Source of the DNA: Actinocorallia sp039871655
GTDB lineage: Bacteria > Actinomycetota > Actinomycetes > Streptosporangiales > Streptosporangiaceae
Length of the DNA stretch: 64,000 nucleotides
Assembly (NCBI RefSeq): GCF_039871655.1
Contig: NZ_JBDPLZ010000004.1
Span: 186,001 to 250,000 of the forward strand
Direction of reading: 5' to 3'
The notes under the pieces were generated by a model that was not told the origin of the DNA, ran no database searches, and saw only the letters and a list, made by a program, of their open reading frames with translations. This document shows, piece after piece, positions 35,301 through 44,500 of the stretch; positions within the stretch are counted from its first letter, which is position 1; each line of letters starts with the position of its first letter. A program made the translations under genes and the position numbers.

Positions 35301-35331
35301 CTGATCGTGGCCCTGGCAGGGCCAGTATCAG
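35301..35331. promoter_or_regulatory. 31-bp palindromic operator of the XRE/flavin-reductase pair
   Basis: The centre is TGGCCCTG-G-CAGGGCCA with perfect 8-bp arms, flanked on both sides at two bases by CTGAT and ATCAG. It lies in the middle of the divergent promoter region. Length and symmetry fit binding by two dimers of the MmyB-type regulator. Confidence 0.65.
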
Positions 35332-35373
35332 CACGGTCTCCCTACGGTCGGGCGGGCGGGCCAGCCTGAAGCC

Positions 35374-35958
35374 ATGACAACCGATCACATTCGTCTCGCC
35401 GTCATCGTCAGCAGCGTCCGAGGGGGCCGCTTCGGTCCCGTCGTCGCGAACTGGTTCGCCTCCCAGGCCGGCCCCGCCTTCGACCTGGACGTCATCGACC
35501 TCGCCGAGGTCGACCTGCCCCTCTCGCTCCCGGCCAAGGGGGACCAGCCCGACCCGGAGGCGGCCGCCGTCCTGGCCCGGATCACCCCTCGCCTGGAGCA
35601 GGCCGACGCCTTCGTGGTCGTCACGCCGGAGTACAACCACAGCTACCCGGCCTCGATCAAGAACCTGGTCGACTGGCACTTCACGCAGTGGCAGGCCAAG
35701 CCCGTCGGCTTCGTCTCCTACGGAGGGGTCTCCGGCGGCCTGCGGGCCGTGGAGCACCTGCGCGGAGTCTTCGCGGAGATGCACGCGGTCACCGTCCGGG
35801 ACCAGGTGAGCTTCGCGAACTACTGGGAGCTGTTCTCCGAGGACGGGCGGCCCGCGGACGAGCGCGCGGACGCCGCGGCGAAGACCCTGCTGGACCAGCT
35901 CGACTGGTGGGCGCGGTCGTTGCGGGAGGCCAGGGAGAAGCGTCCCTACGCCGCCTGA
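35374..35958 (+). CDS. NAD(P)H-dependent FMN reductase
   Basis: The product is 194 aa with the flavodoxin-like fold of the NADPH-dependent FMN reductase family. FMN phosphate binding uses VIVSSVRGGRFGPVVANWF, and the isoalloxazine contact is VVVTPEYNHSYPASIKN. It ends REAREKRPYAA. It is soluble and probably supplies reduced flavin or detoxifies quinones. It is controlled by the neighbouring MmyB-type regulator, by inference. Its 3' end overlaps the convergent DUF4349 gene by 13 bp. Confidence 0.9.
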   Translation: MTTDHIRLAVIVSSVRGGRFGPVVANWFASQAGPAFDLDVIDLAEVDLPLSLPAKGDQPDPEAAAVLARITPRLEQADAFVVVTPEYNHSYPASIKNLVDWHFTQWQAKPVGFVSYGGVSGGLRAVEHLRGVFAEMHAVTVRDQVSFANYWELFSEDGRPADERADAAAKTLLDQLDWWARSLREAREKRPYAA

Positions 35959-36800
35959 CGCCGGTCCCGGCGCCGCCTGACCAGGAGGCGCCCCAGGAAG
36001 AACAGCGCGACCAGCAGGGGAGAGAAGGGCAGCAGCCACCCGAACCCGGTCAGCAGGCCGGACACGAAGGCGGTGAGGTCCTGCCATCCCGCCTTGAGCC
36101 CGCCGAGGAAGCCGGAGGTGTCCTCCTCGGCGGGCTCCGCCTTCTCCGAGACCACGACCAAGGTGATCGACGCCTCCTTGACCCGCTGGGAGAGGCTCTT
36201 CTGCCTGGCCTTCAGTGCGTCGAGGTCGGCCTGGCGCTGGTCGAGCTCCTCGGTCACCTGCAGCACCTCGCCGACGGTGCCGGCCCGCGACAGCAGGGCG
36301 CGCAGCCGCTTCAGCGCGGCCTCGGCGGACTCGACCCGGCTGTCGACGTCGGAGACCTCCTCGGTGACGTCCTCGGCGGACTGCTCCAGTGAGACCTTCT
36401 CGCCGAGCTGCTTCGCCAGGGCGTCGAGCAGACCGGAGTAGCCGTTCGCGGGGACCTGGAAGTCGAACCGCGCGGACGGGGGAGTGCCGTTGGTCCTCTC
36501 CTGGGCCACGTAACCTCCCGCGGCCGCGACGAGTTCCTTGGCCTTGGCGGCGGCGGTCTCGACCTTCTCCACGCGGACCCGCAGGTTCGCCGAGTAGGCG
36601 ATGGCCCGCTGCCCCTGGCCGGGCTCGCCCGGCTCACCGGGCTTCTGGTCCTTGAGGGACCGCTCGCCGCTCTGGGGGCGGGCGGCTTCCTCGGGGGCGG
36701 GGGCCGCGGCCTCGGAGTCCAGGCGGGCGTGCTGGGTCGAGGAGCTGGAGCAGCCGGTCAGCAGGAGGAACGCGGCTACGACGTAGAGGGCTTTTCGCAT
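35946..36800 (-). CDS. DUF4349 lipoprotein
   Basis: The product is 284 aa. A lipobox LTGC gives Cys17 as the anchor. A disordered Pro/Glu-rich linker follows, then the DUF4349 domain (YSANLRVRVEKVETAAAKA; GGYVAQERTNGTPPSARFDF) with a long coiled coil (VDSRVESAEAALKRLRALL; VTEELDQRQADLDALKARQK). One C-terminal membrane helix (GFGWLLPFSPLLVALFFLG) and a basic tail end the protein. It is thus held to the membrane at both ends. Its function is unknown; some members are studied as stress or resistance determinants. Confidence 0.86.
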   Translation of the reverse strand: MRKALYVVAAFLLLTGCSSSSTQHARLDSEAAAPAPEEAARPQSGERSLKDQKPGEPGEPGQGQRAIAYSANLRVRVEKVETAAAKAKELVAAAGGYVAQERTNGTPPSARFDFQVPANGYSGLLDALAKQLGEKVSLEQSAEDVTEEVSDVDSRVESAEAALKRLRALLSRAGTVGEVLQVTEELDQRQADLDALKARQKSLSQRVKEASITLVVVSEKAEPAEEDTSGFLGGLKAGWQDLTAFVSGLLTGFGWLLPFSPLLVALFFLGRLLVRRRRDRRQAA

Positions 36801-36941
36801 GACCTTAGGACGGGTCCGGCACGTCCTTGCGTTGCACCCTCAGCCCCCGGGAAAGGCGGCGAAAAGGTCACGATCGAGGTGACGCCCATCTCACACTGCG
36901 AGATGGCACCGGCAGCAGTGGGGCTCTGCCAAGGTGGAGAG

Positions 36942-38348
36942 GTGAATGCCAAGCATGTGGTGGTCGTGGGCGGCGGGATCTCCGGGCTCGCCGCGGCGTG
37001 GTACCTGAACCGCGCGGGAGCGCGGGTGACGGTGCTGGAGGGCTCCCCCTCGGTCGGAGGGAAGCTGCGGACCAGCGAGATCGCCGGTCAGCAGCTGGAC
37101 GAGGGCGCGGAGTCGGTGGTCACCCGCCGTCCCGAGGCGCTCGACCTGATCGAGGAGCTGGGCCTGTCGGACGAGCTGATCCATCCGGGGGCGTCGGGCT
37201 CCTCGGTCTACAGCCACGGCGAGCTGAGGCCGCTGCCGGCCGGGCAGATCATGGGCATCCCCTCCGACCTGGTGGCGCTCGCCCAGTCCGGGGTCATCTC
37301 CCAGGCGGGCGTCGCGCGCGCGGCCCTGGACCTGGCCAAACGGCCCACCCCGCGCGGCTCCGACGTCTCGGTGGCCGACTACGTGGCCGACAGGCTGGGC
37401 CGCGAGGTCGTCGACCGGCTGGTGGAGCCGCTGCTGGGCGGGGTCTACGCCGGTCGGGTGGAGCGGCTGTCGTTCGAGGCGACGCTGCCGCAGTTCGCGC
37501 AGGCCGCCCGCACCCAGCGCTCGCTGATCGCGACGGCCCGCGAGATCAAGGAGGCCTCCGCCAAGCAGAGCGGTCCGATATTCGCGACTCTGCGGGACGG
37601 CATGGGGGCGCTGCCCGTCCTGATGGCCGGGCTCCTGGCCAAGGAGGGCTCGGACGTCCGCACCGGGGCGATGGTCCGGGAGCTGAAGCGCACGCCGGAG
37701 GGCTGGCGGGTGGTGCTGGGCTCCGCCCAGGCGCCCGAGGCGCTCGACGCCGACGCCGTGGTGCTGGCGGTGCCCGCGGCCCCGGCGAGCAGGCTGCTGG
37801 CGGACACCGTCCCGGCGGCCGCGGGGGAGCTGGCCGGCATCGAGTACGCCAGCATGGCGATCATCAGCCTGGCCTACCACTCCACCGCGTTCCCGAAGTT
37901 CCCCGAAGGCACCGGCTACCTCGTGCCGTACGTGGAGAACCGGGACGTCAAGGCCGTCACGTTCAGCTCGGTCAAGTGGCCCGACCGGCGCGGCCACGAC
38001 CCGAGGACGGTGCTGGTCCGCGCCTCCATCGGCCGGTTCGGCGAGGAGCACACGCTGCAGCGTTCCGACGCCGAGCTCAAGGCGGCGGTGATGGCGGAGC
38101 TGGCCACCACCTGCGCGGTGAGCGAACTGCCGGTGGAGGCCCGCATCACCCGCTGGGGCGGGGCGCTCCCGCAGTACGACGTCGGGCACCTGGACAGGGT
38201 CGCGCGCGTGCGCGCGGCCGTGGCGGGGCACCGGGGGCTGGCCCTGTGCGGGGCGGCCTACGATGGGGTCGGAATCCCCGCCTGCATCTCCACGGCGCGG
38301 GCGGCGGCCGCTCGCATCATCGATCAGTTGAGAGAAGAAGAACCGTGA
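36942..38348 (+). CDS. hemY: coproporphyrinogen III oxidase (HemY/CgoX type)
   Basis: The product is 468 aa. It is an FAD-dependent oxidase with VVVVGGGISGLAAAWYLNRAG at the start, the GAESVV and GGVYAG motifs, and GVGIPACISTARAAA at the end. In actinobacteria this enzyme oxidises coproporphyrinogen III to coproporphyrin III in the coproporphyrin-dependent route; the coupled hemQ gene supports that role over protoporphyrinogen oxidation. GTG 36942 follows GGAGAG. The frame is open from 36729, but the extra residues do not fit. It is divergent from the DUF4349 gene. Confidence 0.93.
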   Translation: MNAKHVVVVGGGISGLAAAWYLNRAGARVTVLEGSPSVGGKLRTSEIAGQQLDEGAESVVTRRPEALDLIEELGLSDELIHPGASGSSVYSHGELRPLPAGQIMGIPSDLVALAQSGVISQAGVARAALDLAKRPTPRGSDVSVADYVADRLGREVVDRLVEPLLGGVYAGRVERLSFEATLPQFAQAARTQRSLIATAREIKEASAKQSGPIFATLRDGMGALPVLMAGLLAKEGSDVRTGAMVRELKRTPEGWRVVLGSAQAPEALDADAVVLAVPAAPASRLLADTVPAAAGELAGIEYASMAIISLAYHSTAFPKFPEGTGYLVPYVENRDVKAVTFSSVKWPDRRGHDPRTVLVRASIGRFGEEHTLQRSDAELKAAVMAELATTCAVSELPVEARITRWGGALPQYDVGHLDRVARVRAAVAGHRGLALCGAAYDGVGIPACISTARAAAARIIDQLREEEP

Positions 38349-39034
38349 GTGACAAGCCGAAGGCCCGAGACCTCAACCAGGTGATCAGGTACACGATGTG
38401 GTCGGTGTTCAAGGCCGACCGCCTCCCCGAGGACCGCACGGCCGTCGCCGCCGAGGTCCAGGACCTGATCGACGGTTACGCCGCCAAGGACGTCACCACG
38501 CGGGGACTTTACGACGTGGCGGGGCTGCGGGCCGACGCCGATTACATGTTCTGGTGGCACGCGGAGAACAGCGACGACCTCCAGGAGATCTACAGTCGCT
38601 TCCGCCGCACCGAGCTGGGTCGCGTGTCCACCCCGGTGTGGTCGAACATGGCGCTGCACCGGCCGGCGGAGTTCAACAAGAGCCACATCCCGGCCTTCCT
38701 CGCCGACGAGCGGGTGCGCGACTACGTCTGCGTGTACCCGTTCGTCCGCTCCTATGAGTGGTACCTGTTGGAGGACGCCGAGCGCCGCAGGCTGCTCGCC
38801 GAGCACGGCCAGATGGCGCGCGGCTACCCGGACGTGCGGGCCAACACCGTCCCCAGCTTCGCGCTGGGCGACTACGAGTGGCTGCTGGCCTTCGAGGCCG
38901 ACGAACTGCACCGCATCGTCGACCTGATGCGTCACCTGCGCGGCTCCGAGACCCGCCGCCATGTCCGCGAGGAGACCCCCTTCTACACCGGGCGCCGCAA
39001 GTCCGTCGCGGAACTCGTCGAGGCGCTTCCCTAA
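38345..39034 (+). CDS. hemQ: coproheme decarboxylase (HemQ/ChdC)
   Basis: The product is 229 aa, of the chlorite-dismutase superfamily. It decarboxylates iron-coproporphyrin to haem b with peroxide, the last step of the actinobacterial pathway. Motifs are YTMWSVFKAD, YDVAGLRADADYMFWWHAE, YVCVYPFVRSYEWYLL, and LLAEHGQMARGYPDV with the proximal histidine. The GTG at 38345 overlaps the hemY stop as GTGA. Ferrochelatase, the step between hemY and hemQ, is not in this window. Confidence 0.96.
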   Translation: MSDKPKARDLNQVIRYTMWSVFKADRLPEDRTAVAAEVQDLIDGYAAKDVTTRGLYDVAGLRADADYMFWWHAENSDDLQEIYSRFRRTELGRVSTPVWSNMALHRPAEFNKSHIPAFLADERVRDYVCVYPFVRSYEWYLLEDAERRRLLAEHGQMARGYPDVRANTVPSFALGDYEWLLAFEADELHRIVDLMRHLRGSETRRHVREETPFYTGRRKSVAELVEALP

Positions 39035-39082
39035 GGCCCTCCCGGCGGCGCGGGTCGTTCCGGAACGGTAGAGTTCCGGGCC

Positions 39083-39640
39083 GTGACCCGCGCCCCCTCC
39101 CGCCACGGAAAGCCGCGTTCCGCGGCGAAACGCCTGCTCGATCGGTTGGTGGACGCACGCCGCAAGACGCTGCCGGTGCTCGTGCTGGCGGCGGTGGTGC
39201 TCGCCGCCGCGGGCTTCGCCGTCTACCAGCGACCGGGGGAGAGCACCGCCGGGAGCGTCGGCGACCGGAAGCCCTCCGCGAAGAGGTCCGCCGTCCCCAC
39301 GCTGGCCGTCACCGACCTGCTGTCGGAGGGCGACGGCGATCCCGACGCCGATCCGCACGCCGAGGCGCGGCTGCGGGAGGAGGCGCCGGAGCATCTGGAG
39401 TCGGTCCGCTGGAGCGGGGACTTCCTGCGCGTCTACACGGACCTCGACGAGGGCGACACCAGGCATCCCGCCGCGCGTGAGCTGTGCGAGACCGCCGTGG
39501 AGTATCTGAAGGACACCTACAGCGAGACCTACGAGGACGACGATCCCGTGGTCTTCGTCCACGCCAGGCGCAGCGGCAACGGCCACGTGGTGCTGGTGAA
39601 CAGCGTCACCGGCCCCTGCCGTTCGGTGGAGACGCGCTGA
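39083..39640 (+). CDS. uncharacterised single-pass membrane protein
   Basis: The product is 185 aa, unrecognised. A basic cytoplasmic N-terminus of about 27 residues leads to one membrane helix (TLPVLVLAAVVLAAAGFAVY), then an acidic outer region (SEGDGDPDADPHAEARLREE) and a compact domain with two cysteines (RELCETAVEY; TGPCRSVETR) that could form a disulfide. It faces the outside. GTG 39083 is 48 bases after the hemQ stop, so it may belong to the haem operon by readthrough. Its stop forms a palindrome with the stop of the convergent VanZ gene. Confidence 0.7.
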   Translation: MTRAPSRHGKPRSAAKRLLDRLVDARRKTLPVLVLAAVVLAAAGFAVYQRPGESTAGSVGDRKPSAKRSAVPTLAVTDLLSEGDGDPDADPHAEARLREEAPEHLESVRWSGDFLRVYTDLDEGDTRHPAARELCETAVEYLKDTYSETYEDDDPVVFVHARRSGNGHVVLVNSVTGPCRSVETR

Positions 39641-39648
39641 CGCGTCAG
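39637..39648. repeat. palindrome spanning two convergent stop codons
   Basis: CTGACGCGTCAG is a perfect 12-bp palindrome containing the TGA of the gene at 39083 and the complement of the TGA of the VanZ gene; only four bases separate the stops. It is too short to be a strong terminator. Confidence 0.5.
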
Positions 39649-40172
39649 GCGCGGCCGAGGGCGCGGCGCAGCCAGGTGCGTTTGGGGCCGTGGACGAGGC
39701 GGGCGACGCGGCGTCCCGCGAACAGGTAGGCCAGCAGCACGCCCGCGGAGTTCAGGATGATGTCGTCGATGTCGAAGGTGCGCCCGCTGACGGCCAGTCC
39801 CTGGACGGTCTCGATGCCCAGGGAGACCAGTGCCGCCAGGACCGTCAGCCGCAGCGGCCCCCGCATCCGCCGCGAGGCCATCGGCAGCAGCACTCCCATC
39901 GGGGCCAGGAGCAGCAGGTTGCCGCCGATGGCGATGGCGGCCTCCTTGACGCTGGGCCGGTCGAGGTAGAACCGCAGGGTCCTGCCCGGTTCGGTGTTCC
40001 CGACGGCCCAGCCCCTGGGGTCGGGCACCGGCGTCAGGGTGAAGACGCAGGCCCAGTACGCGAAGACCGCCATCGCCGCCAGCGCGGTCAGGAGGGCCGC
40101 CACCCTGATCAGCCGACGTCCCCGGCCCGGTCCGCCCGAGGCCGGGCCCGTCTCTTCCGCTCTGGTGCTCAC
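39645..40172 (-). CDS. VanZ-family membrane protein
   Basis: The product is 175 aa. It has about four membrane segments and the VanZ pattern: FTLTPVPDPRG, a NLLLLAPMGVLLP helix, the polar GIETVQGLAVSGRTFDIDDI stretch typical of the family, and NSAGVLLAYLFA. VanZ in enterococci gives low teicoplanin resistance; in actinobacteria the role is unknown, probably linked to the cell envelope. Inverted arms TTTCGCT and AGCGAAA at 40204-40222 lie 32 bp upstream of its start. Confidence 0.85.
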   Translation of the reverse strand: MSTRAEETGPASGGPGRGRRLIRVAALLTALAAMAVFAYWACVFTLTPVPDPRGWAVGNTEPGRTLRFYLDRPSVKEAAIAIGGNLLLLAPMGVLLPMASRRMRGPLRLTVLAALVSLGIETVQGLAVSGRTFDIDDIILNSAGVLLAYLFAGRRVARLVHGPKRTWLRRALGRA

Positions 40173-40203
40173 ACCGCCCTCCCCGAGCGGCTATGCCCGA
40201 GTT

Positions 40204-40222
40204 TTTCGCTAGATAAGCGAAA
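40204..40222. repeat. inverted repeat between msrB and the VanZ gene
   Basis: TTTCGCT-AGATA-AGCGAAA has perfect 7-bp arms. It lies past the msrB stop and before the VanZ start on the same strand, so it is either an msrB terminator or a VanZ operator. Confidence 0.4.
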
Positions 40223-40253
40223 CAATGAAGGTTGAGGTGAGTGGAGAATCTTG

Positions 40254-40652
40254 TCAGGTCTCCTCGAGGCGCAAGGAGACGCTGTTGATGCAGTACCTGT
40301 CGTCCGTGGGCGTGGCGTACCCCTCGCCGTGGAAGACATGTCCCAGGTGCGACTCGCAGCGCGCGCAGATCACCTCCACCCGCCGCATGCCCAGCGAGAC
40401 GTCCTCGCGCAGGATCACCGCGTCGGTGTCGGAGGGCTCGTAGAAGGACGGCCAGCCGCAGTGTGATTCGAACTTGGTCTGCGAGCGGAACAGTTCGGCG
40501 CCGCACGCCCTGCAGTGGTAGACACCTTCGGTCTCGGTGTCGGTGTACTCGCCGGTGAACGGCCGCTCCGTGCCGGCCTGCCGAAGCACCCGGAACTCCT
40601 CGGGCTTGAGGATGGCCCGCCACTCGTCCTCGGTCTTCCGGATCTTTTCCAT
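40254..40652 (-). CDS. msrB: peptide-methionine (R)-S-oxide reductase
   Basis: The product is 132 aa, normal for MsrB. It reduces the R form of methionine sulfoxide in proteins. Two zinc-binding CxxC pairs (CRACG and CARCESH), the substrate motif HCGWPSFYEP and the catalytic cysteine in DDRYCINSVSL are present. ATG 40652 fits the family start. A longer frame reaching 41351 is only the shadow of the gene on the other strand. Confidence 0.95.
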   Translation of the reverse strand: MEKIRKTEDEWRAILKPEEFRVLRQAGTERPFTGEYTDTETEGVYHCRACGAELFRSQTKFESHCGWPSFYEPSDTDAVILREDVSLGMRRVEVICARCESHLGHVFHGEGYATPTDDRYCINSVSLRLEET

Positions 40653-40818
40653 GCCCACAAGGTACTTCGCCGCGAGGACGATCCGCAGTGGCCGGGGCCG
40701 CTTCGCGGCACGGCCGGGGATCCGGCCCGCGCTTATTTTCGGGTGTCCATAACTAGCTGGTTGCCCTGACCTCACCCTGGGTAAGGGGCGGATCAGGAAG
40801 CATCGGGGGGCGAATCGG

Positions 40819-41547
40819 ATGGCCAAGACGACCAGAAGCACGACCAAGAGCACGACCAAGAGCACCGGTGCGGGCCGCACGGGCACACGGACGACCGGGC
40901 GCACGACGGGCAGGACCAGCGGGAGAGCGGCCGTCAAGCCGAGCACCAGGACCCGGGCCGCCTCGGCGTCGGGCACCGCCACCGCCACCGCCACGGTGCG
41001 CAGGCGTGCGTCTCGGGGCGCCGAAGATACGGCGAGCACGGCGCGCCGGGCCGTCGGCGAGACGGCGGCGACCGCTCGTCGGGGTGCCGAGAAGACGGCG
41101 TCCACCGCCCGCCGGGCCACTGCCGAGACCGCGTCCACCGCTCGTCGGGGCGCCGAGAAGACGGCGTCCACCGCCCGCCGGGCCGCCGCCGGGACGAGCG
41201 GGGCCGGGCGGACCTCCGGGATCAGCGTGCCGGTGCTGACGCCCCGGCTCTCGGTCCACCGGCTGCAGATCCCCACGTTCGGGATCGCCGAGTTGGGCGG
41301 GGGCCTGGTCGCCGCGGCGAGCCGGTCGGTGTCCGGGCGCCTGCCCTCCAAGGAGCGGCTCGGCTACTACGCGGGGCTGGGCGCGCTGGCCGCGGTCGGC
41401 GTGATCGAGTGGCCGGTCGCCGCCGTGATCGGCGTCGGCATGGCGGTCACCGGCCGCACCGGCGCGAAGGAGCGCGACGCCGAGCGCCGTCCCGTGACCC
41501 GTTCCGTGGCCACCCGGCCACGCACCACCGCCGGAACGAAGGGCTGA
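40819..41547 (+). CDS. 11-residue-repeat basic protein next to a P-type ATPase
   Basis: The product is 242 aa. Residues 1-70 are very basic and low in complexity (Thr, Ser, Gly, Arg). Residues 68-122 hold five consecutive 11-residue repeats near GAEKTASTARR, encoded by a 66-bp DNA repeat that is almost identical between copies. This periodicity makes a long amphipathic helix, as in LEA proteins and some lipid-binding proteins. The C-terminal third has a hydrophobic hairpin (YYAGLGALAAVGVIEWPVAAVIGVGMAVTG) that should enter the membrane, then a basic tail. It ends 10 bp before the ATPase. No function is known. Confidence 0.75.
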   Translation: MAKTTRSTTKSTTKSTGAGRTGTRTTGRTTGRTSGRAAVKPSTRTRAASASGTATATATVRRRASRGAEDTASTARRAVGETAATARRGAEKTASTARRATAETASTARRGAEKTASTARRAAAGTSGAGRTSGISVPVLTPRLSVHRLQIPTFGIAELGGGLVAAASRSVSGRLPSKERLGYYAGLGALAAVGVIEWPVAAVIGVGMAVTGRTGAKERDAERRPVTRSVATRPRTTAGTKG

Positions 41548-41557
41548 GAGCCGTCAC

Positions 41558-44500
41558 ATGGTGTTCCGCCGCCTCATCGAGACCGCTTCACGGATGTTGC
41601 CGACTCCCGTCGGCGCACGCCCGGAACGACGGATCCACTTCGCGCCGGGCCGGGTCGAGATCGCGGTCCGCGGCGTCCACCTGCCCGAAGCCCAGGAGAT
41701 GGCAGCCCACCTCGAGCCCGCCCTGAAGCGGCTCGGGGGAGTGCACAGGGCGGAGATCAACGCCGTGCTGGGGCTGGCGGTGGTCTTCCTCGACGAGGAC
41801 GCCGAGTCCTCGGTCGACGACCTGGTCGAGGTGATAGAGGCCGCCGAGACCCGCTACGGGCGGGAGGAGGACGACTTCTGCGAGGCGGCCCGTCCGGGCG
41901 ACGAACGGGCGATGGTGGTGGAGGCGATGCTCGCCGGGACGGCCTTCGTGGGCTCGGGCCTGGCGTTGGCGGGCAGGCTCGCCCGGGTGCCGTCGCTGCC
42001 GCAGATCGTGCCCACCCTCGTGGCGCTGGCCGACACCACGCCCCAGGTCCGCTCGCTGCTGGAGCGCAGGGTCGGGCGGCACACCGTCGACGTGATGGCC
42101 ACCGCGAGCGGCCTGCTCACCCAGTCCCTGGCCCAGCAGCCCGTCGGGCTCGCCGTGGAGGGGACGCAGCGGCTGATCCGGCTCGGCGAGGCCTACACGC
42201 ACTGGCGGGTGTGGAACCAGGGCTTCCAGGATCTCGGCACGCTGCCCGGCGCGCACCGGGCTCCGGCCCACGAGAGGGCCCCGCGCCCGGTGCCCCTGCC
42301 GCCCGGGCCCGTCGAGAGACTCGCCGGGTACACGCCGTACGGGCTGGTCCTGGCGGGAGGGGCGTGGGCCATGACCCGCAGCCCGCTCCGGGGCCAGGGG
42401 GTGCTGCACGCGCTGGTGCCCAGGGCCGCGTTCGCCTGCCGTGACGCGTTCGCCGTGCAGTTCGCCAGGATCGCCGCGGGCCAGAACATCCCGGTCGCCC
42501 ATCCCAAGGCGCTGCGCAGGCTGGACCGGGTGGACACCGTCGTCATCGACGACACGGCCCTGCGCACCGGCGAGTACGCCCTGGAGGAGATCATCGCGCT
42601 GGAGGAGGGCCTGGACCTGGAGATCCTGGACGAGCGGGCCCGCGCGCTGCTCGACCGGCGGCGTCCCAGGGCCAGACGGAGCGCGGACGGCTGGTCGGTG
42701 GCTCCGCTGCGGGCAGCCGAGCTCGAGAGGCCGGGCCGGGCGCTGGAGTGCGCCGACCGGGGTTGCGTGCTGGTCGCGCTGCGCAGGGAGGGGCGGCCGG
42801 TCGCGATCCTGGCGCTGGCGGAGGAACTCGACCCCTTCAGCGAGGTGTTCGTCGCGGCGGCCCGCAGGCTCGGCGAGGTGCACCTGGCGGGCCGGTCCCG
42901 GGAACTGGAGCGGCGGCTGCCGGTGGACGGGCGGCTGCCCGGCTCCGACCTGACCGCCTCCGTCCGCGCCCTCCAGCGCGCGGGCAAGGTGGTGCTGCTG
43001 GTCTCCCGGCACCACGGCGAGGCGCTGGCGGCCGCCGACGTCGGAGTCGGCCTGCCGGACGGTCAGGGCGTCCCGCCGTGGGGCGCGCATCTCTTCTGCC
43101 GCCTGGACGGCGCGTGCCTGGTCACCGACGCGGTCATGGCGGCGCGGGCCGCCAGCCGGCGCGGGGCGAAGGTCGCGACGGTCGGCGCGGTCACCGCGTC
43201 GACCGCGGCGCTGACCGCCCGGCGGCGCGCCGCCTTCAGCCGGGCCCGGCTGGTCATGGACTGCACGAGGCTGGTCGCGATGGGCACCGGGATCTGGACG
43301 GCGGCCCAGCTCTCGCGGCGGCCCTCGCTCCAGCCCATGGACCGCACGCCCTGGCACGCGTGGCCGGTCGGCGCGGTCCTGGAGCGGCTGGGCTCGTCCA
43401 AGGAGGGCCTGCCCGAGCACGAGGCACAGGGCAGGCGCGCCGAGGTCGGCGAGGTGGAGCCGCCCGCGGCGGCGGGCATCGTGCGGCGCACGATCCAGGA
43501 GCTCGACAACCCGCTCACACCGGCGCTGGCGACCGGCGCGAGCGTCTCGGCCGTGGTCGGCTCGGCGGTGGACGCCGCGCTGATCGGCACGGTGCTCGGG
43601 CTCAGCGCGGTGATGTCGGGTTTCCAGCGGGTCGCGGCCGACCGCGCCGTGCGCAAGCTGGTGGAGCGGGTCACCGTCCCGGTGCGGCTGCGCAGGCCGG
43701 GCGGGGAGCAGGCGGCGACCGCCGAGCAGCTCGTCCCCGGAGACGTGATCATGCTGTCGGCCGGGGACATGGTCCCCGCCGACTGCCGGGTGGTGTGGAC
43801 GGAGGGCCTGGAGGCCGACGAGGCGAGCCTCACCGGGGAGTCGCAGCTGGTCACCAAGACGGCGGAGCCGACGATGGCCGGGACGGTGGCCGACCGCTCC
43901 TCCATGCTCTACCGGGGCACCAACGTCGCGGCCGGCGAGGCGATCGGGGTGGTGGTGGCCACCGGCGCGGGCACCGAGATCGATCGGACCGTCACCCTGG
44001 TCAACAGCGCCCCCAGGCCGGGCGGGGTGGAGAGCCGGCTGGAGCAGCTCACCAAGGTGACGCTGCCGACCTCGCTGGGCGCGGGTGGCGTGCTACTGGG
44101 CTCGGGGCTGTTGCGCGGGCAGGGGCTGAACACGGTGCTGAGCTCGGCGATCGGCCTGGCCGTGGCGGCGGTGCCCGAGGGGCTCCCGTTCGTGGCCACG
44201 GTCGCCGAACTGGCGACCGCCCGCCGGCTGTCCCGCCGGGGCGCGCTCGTCCGCAGCCCCGTCACGATCGAGGCGCTCGGCCGGGTCGACATGTTGTGCT
44301 TCGACAAGACCGGCACCCTGACCGAGGGGCACCTGAGGCTCGGCATGGTCTCCGACGCACGGGAGAGCCGTCCCGCGGACGAGCTGACCCCGCGGCTGCG
44401 CTCGGTCGTCTCGGCGGCGCTGCGGGCCACGCCCGCGGGGCCGCGGCTGGCGCATCCCACGGACAGGGCGGTGGCGGACGCGGCCGGGCGGCTGGGCGTC

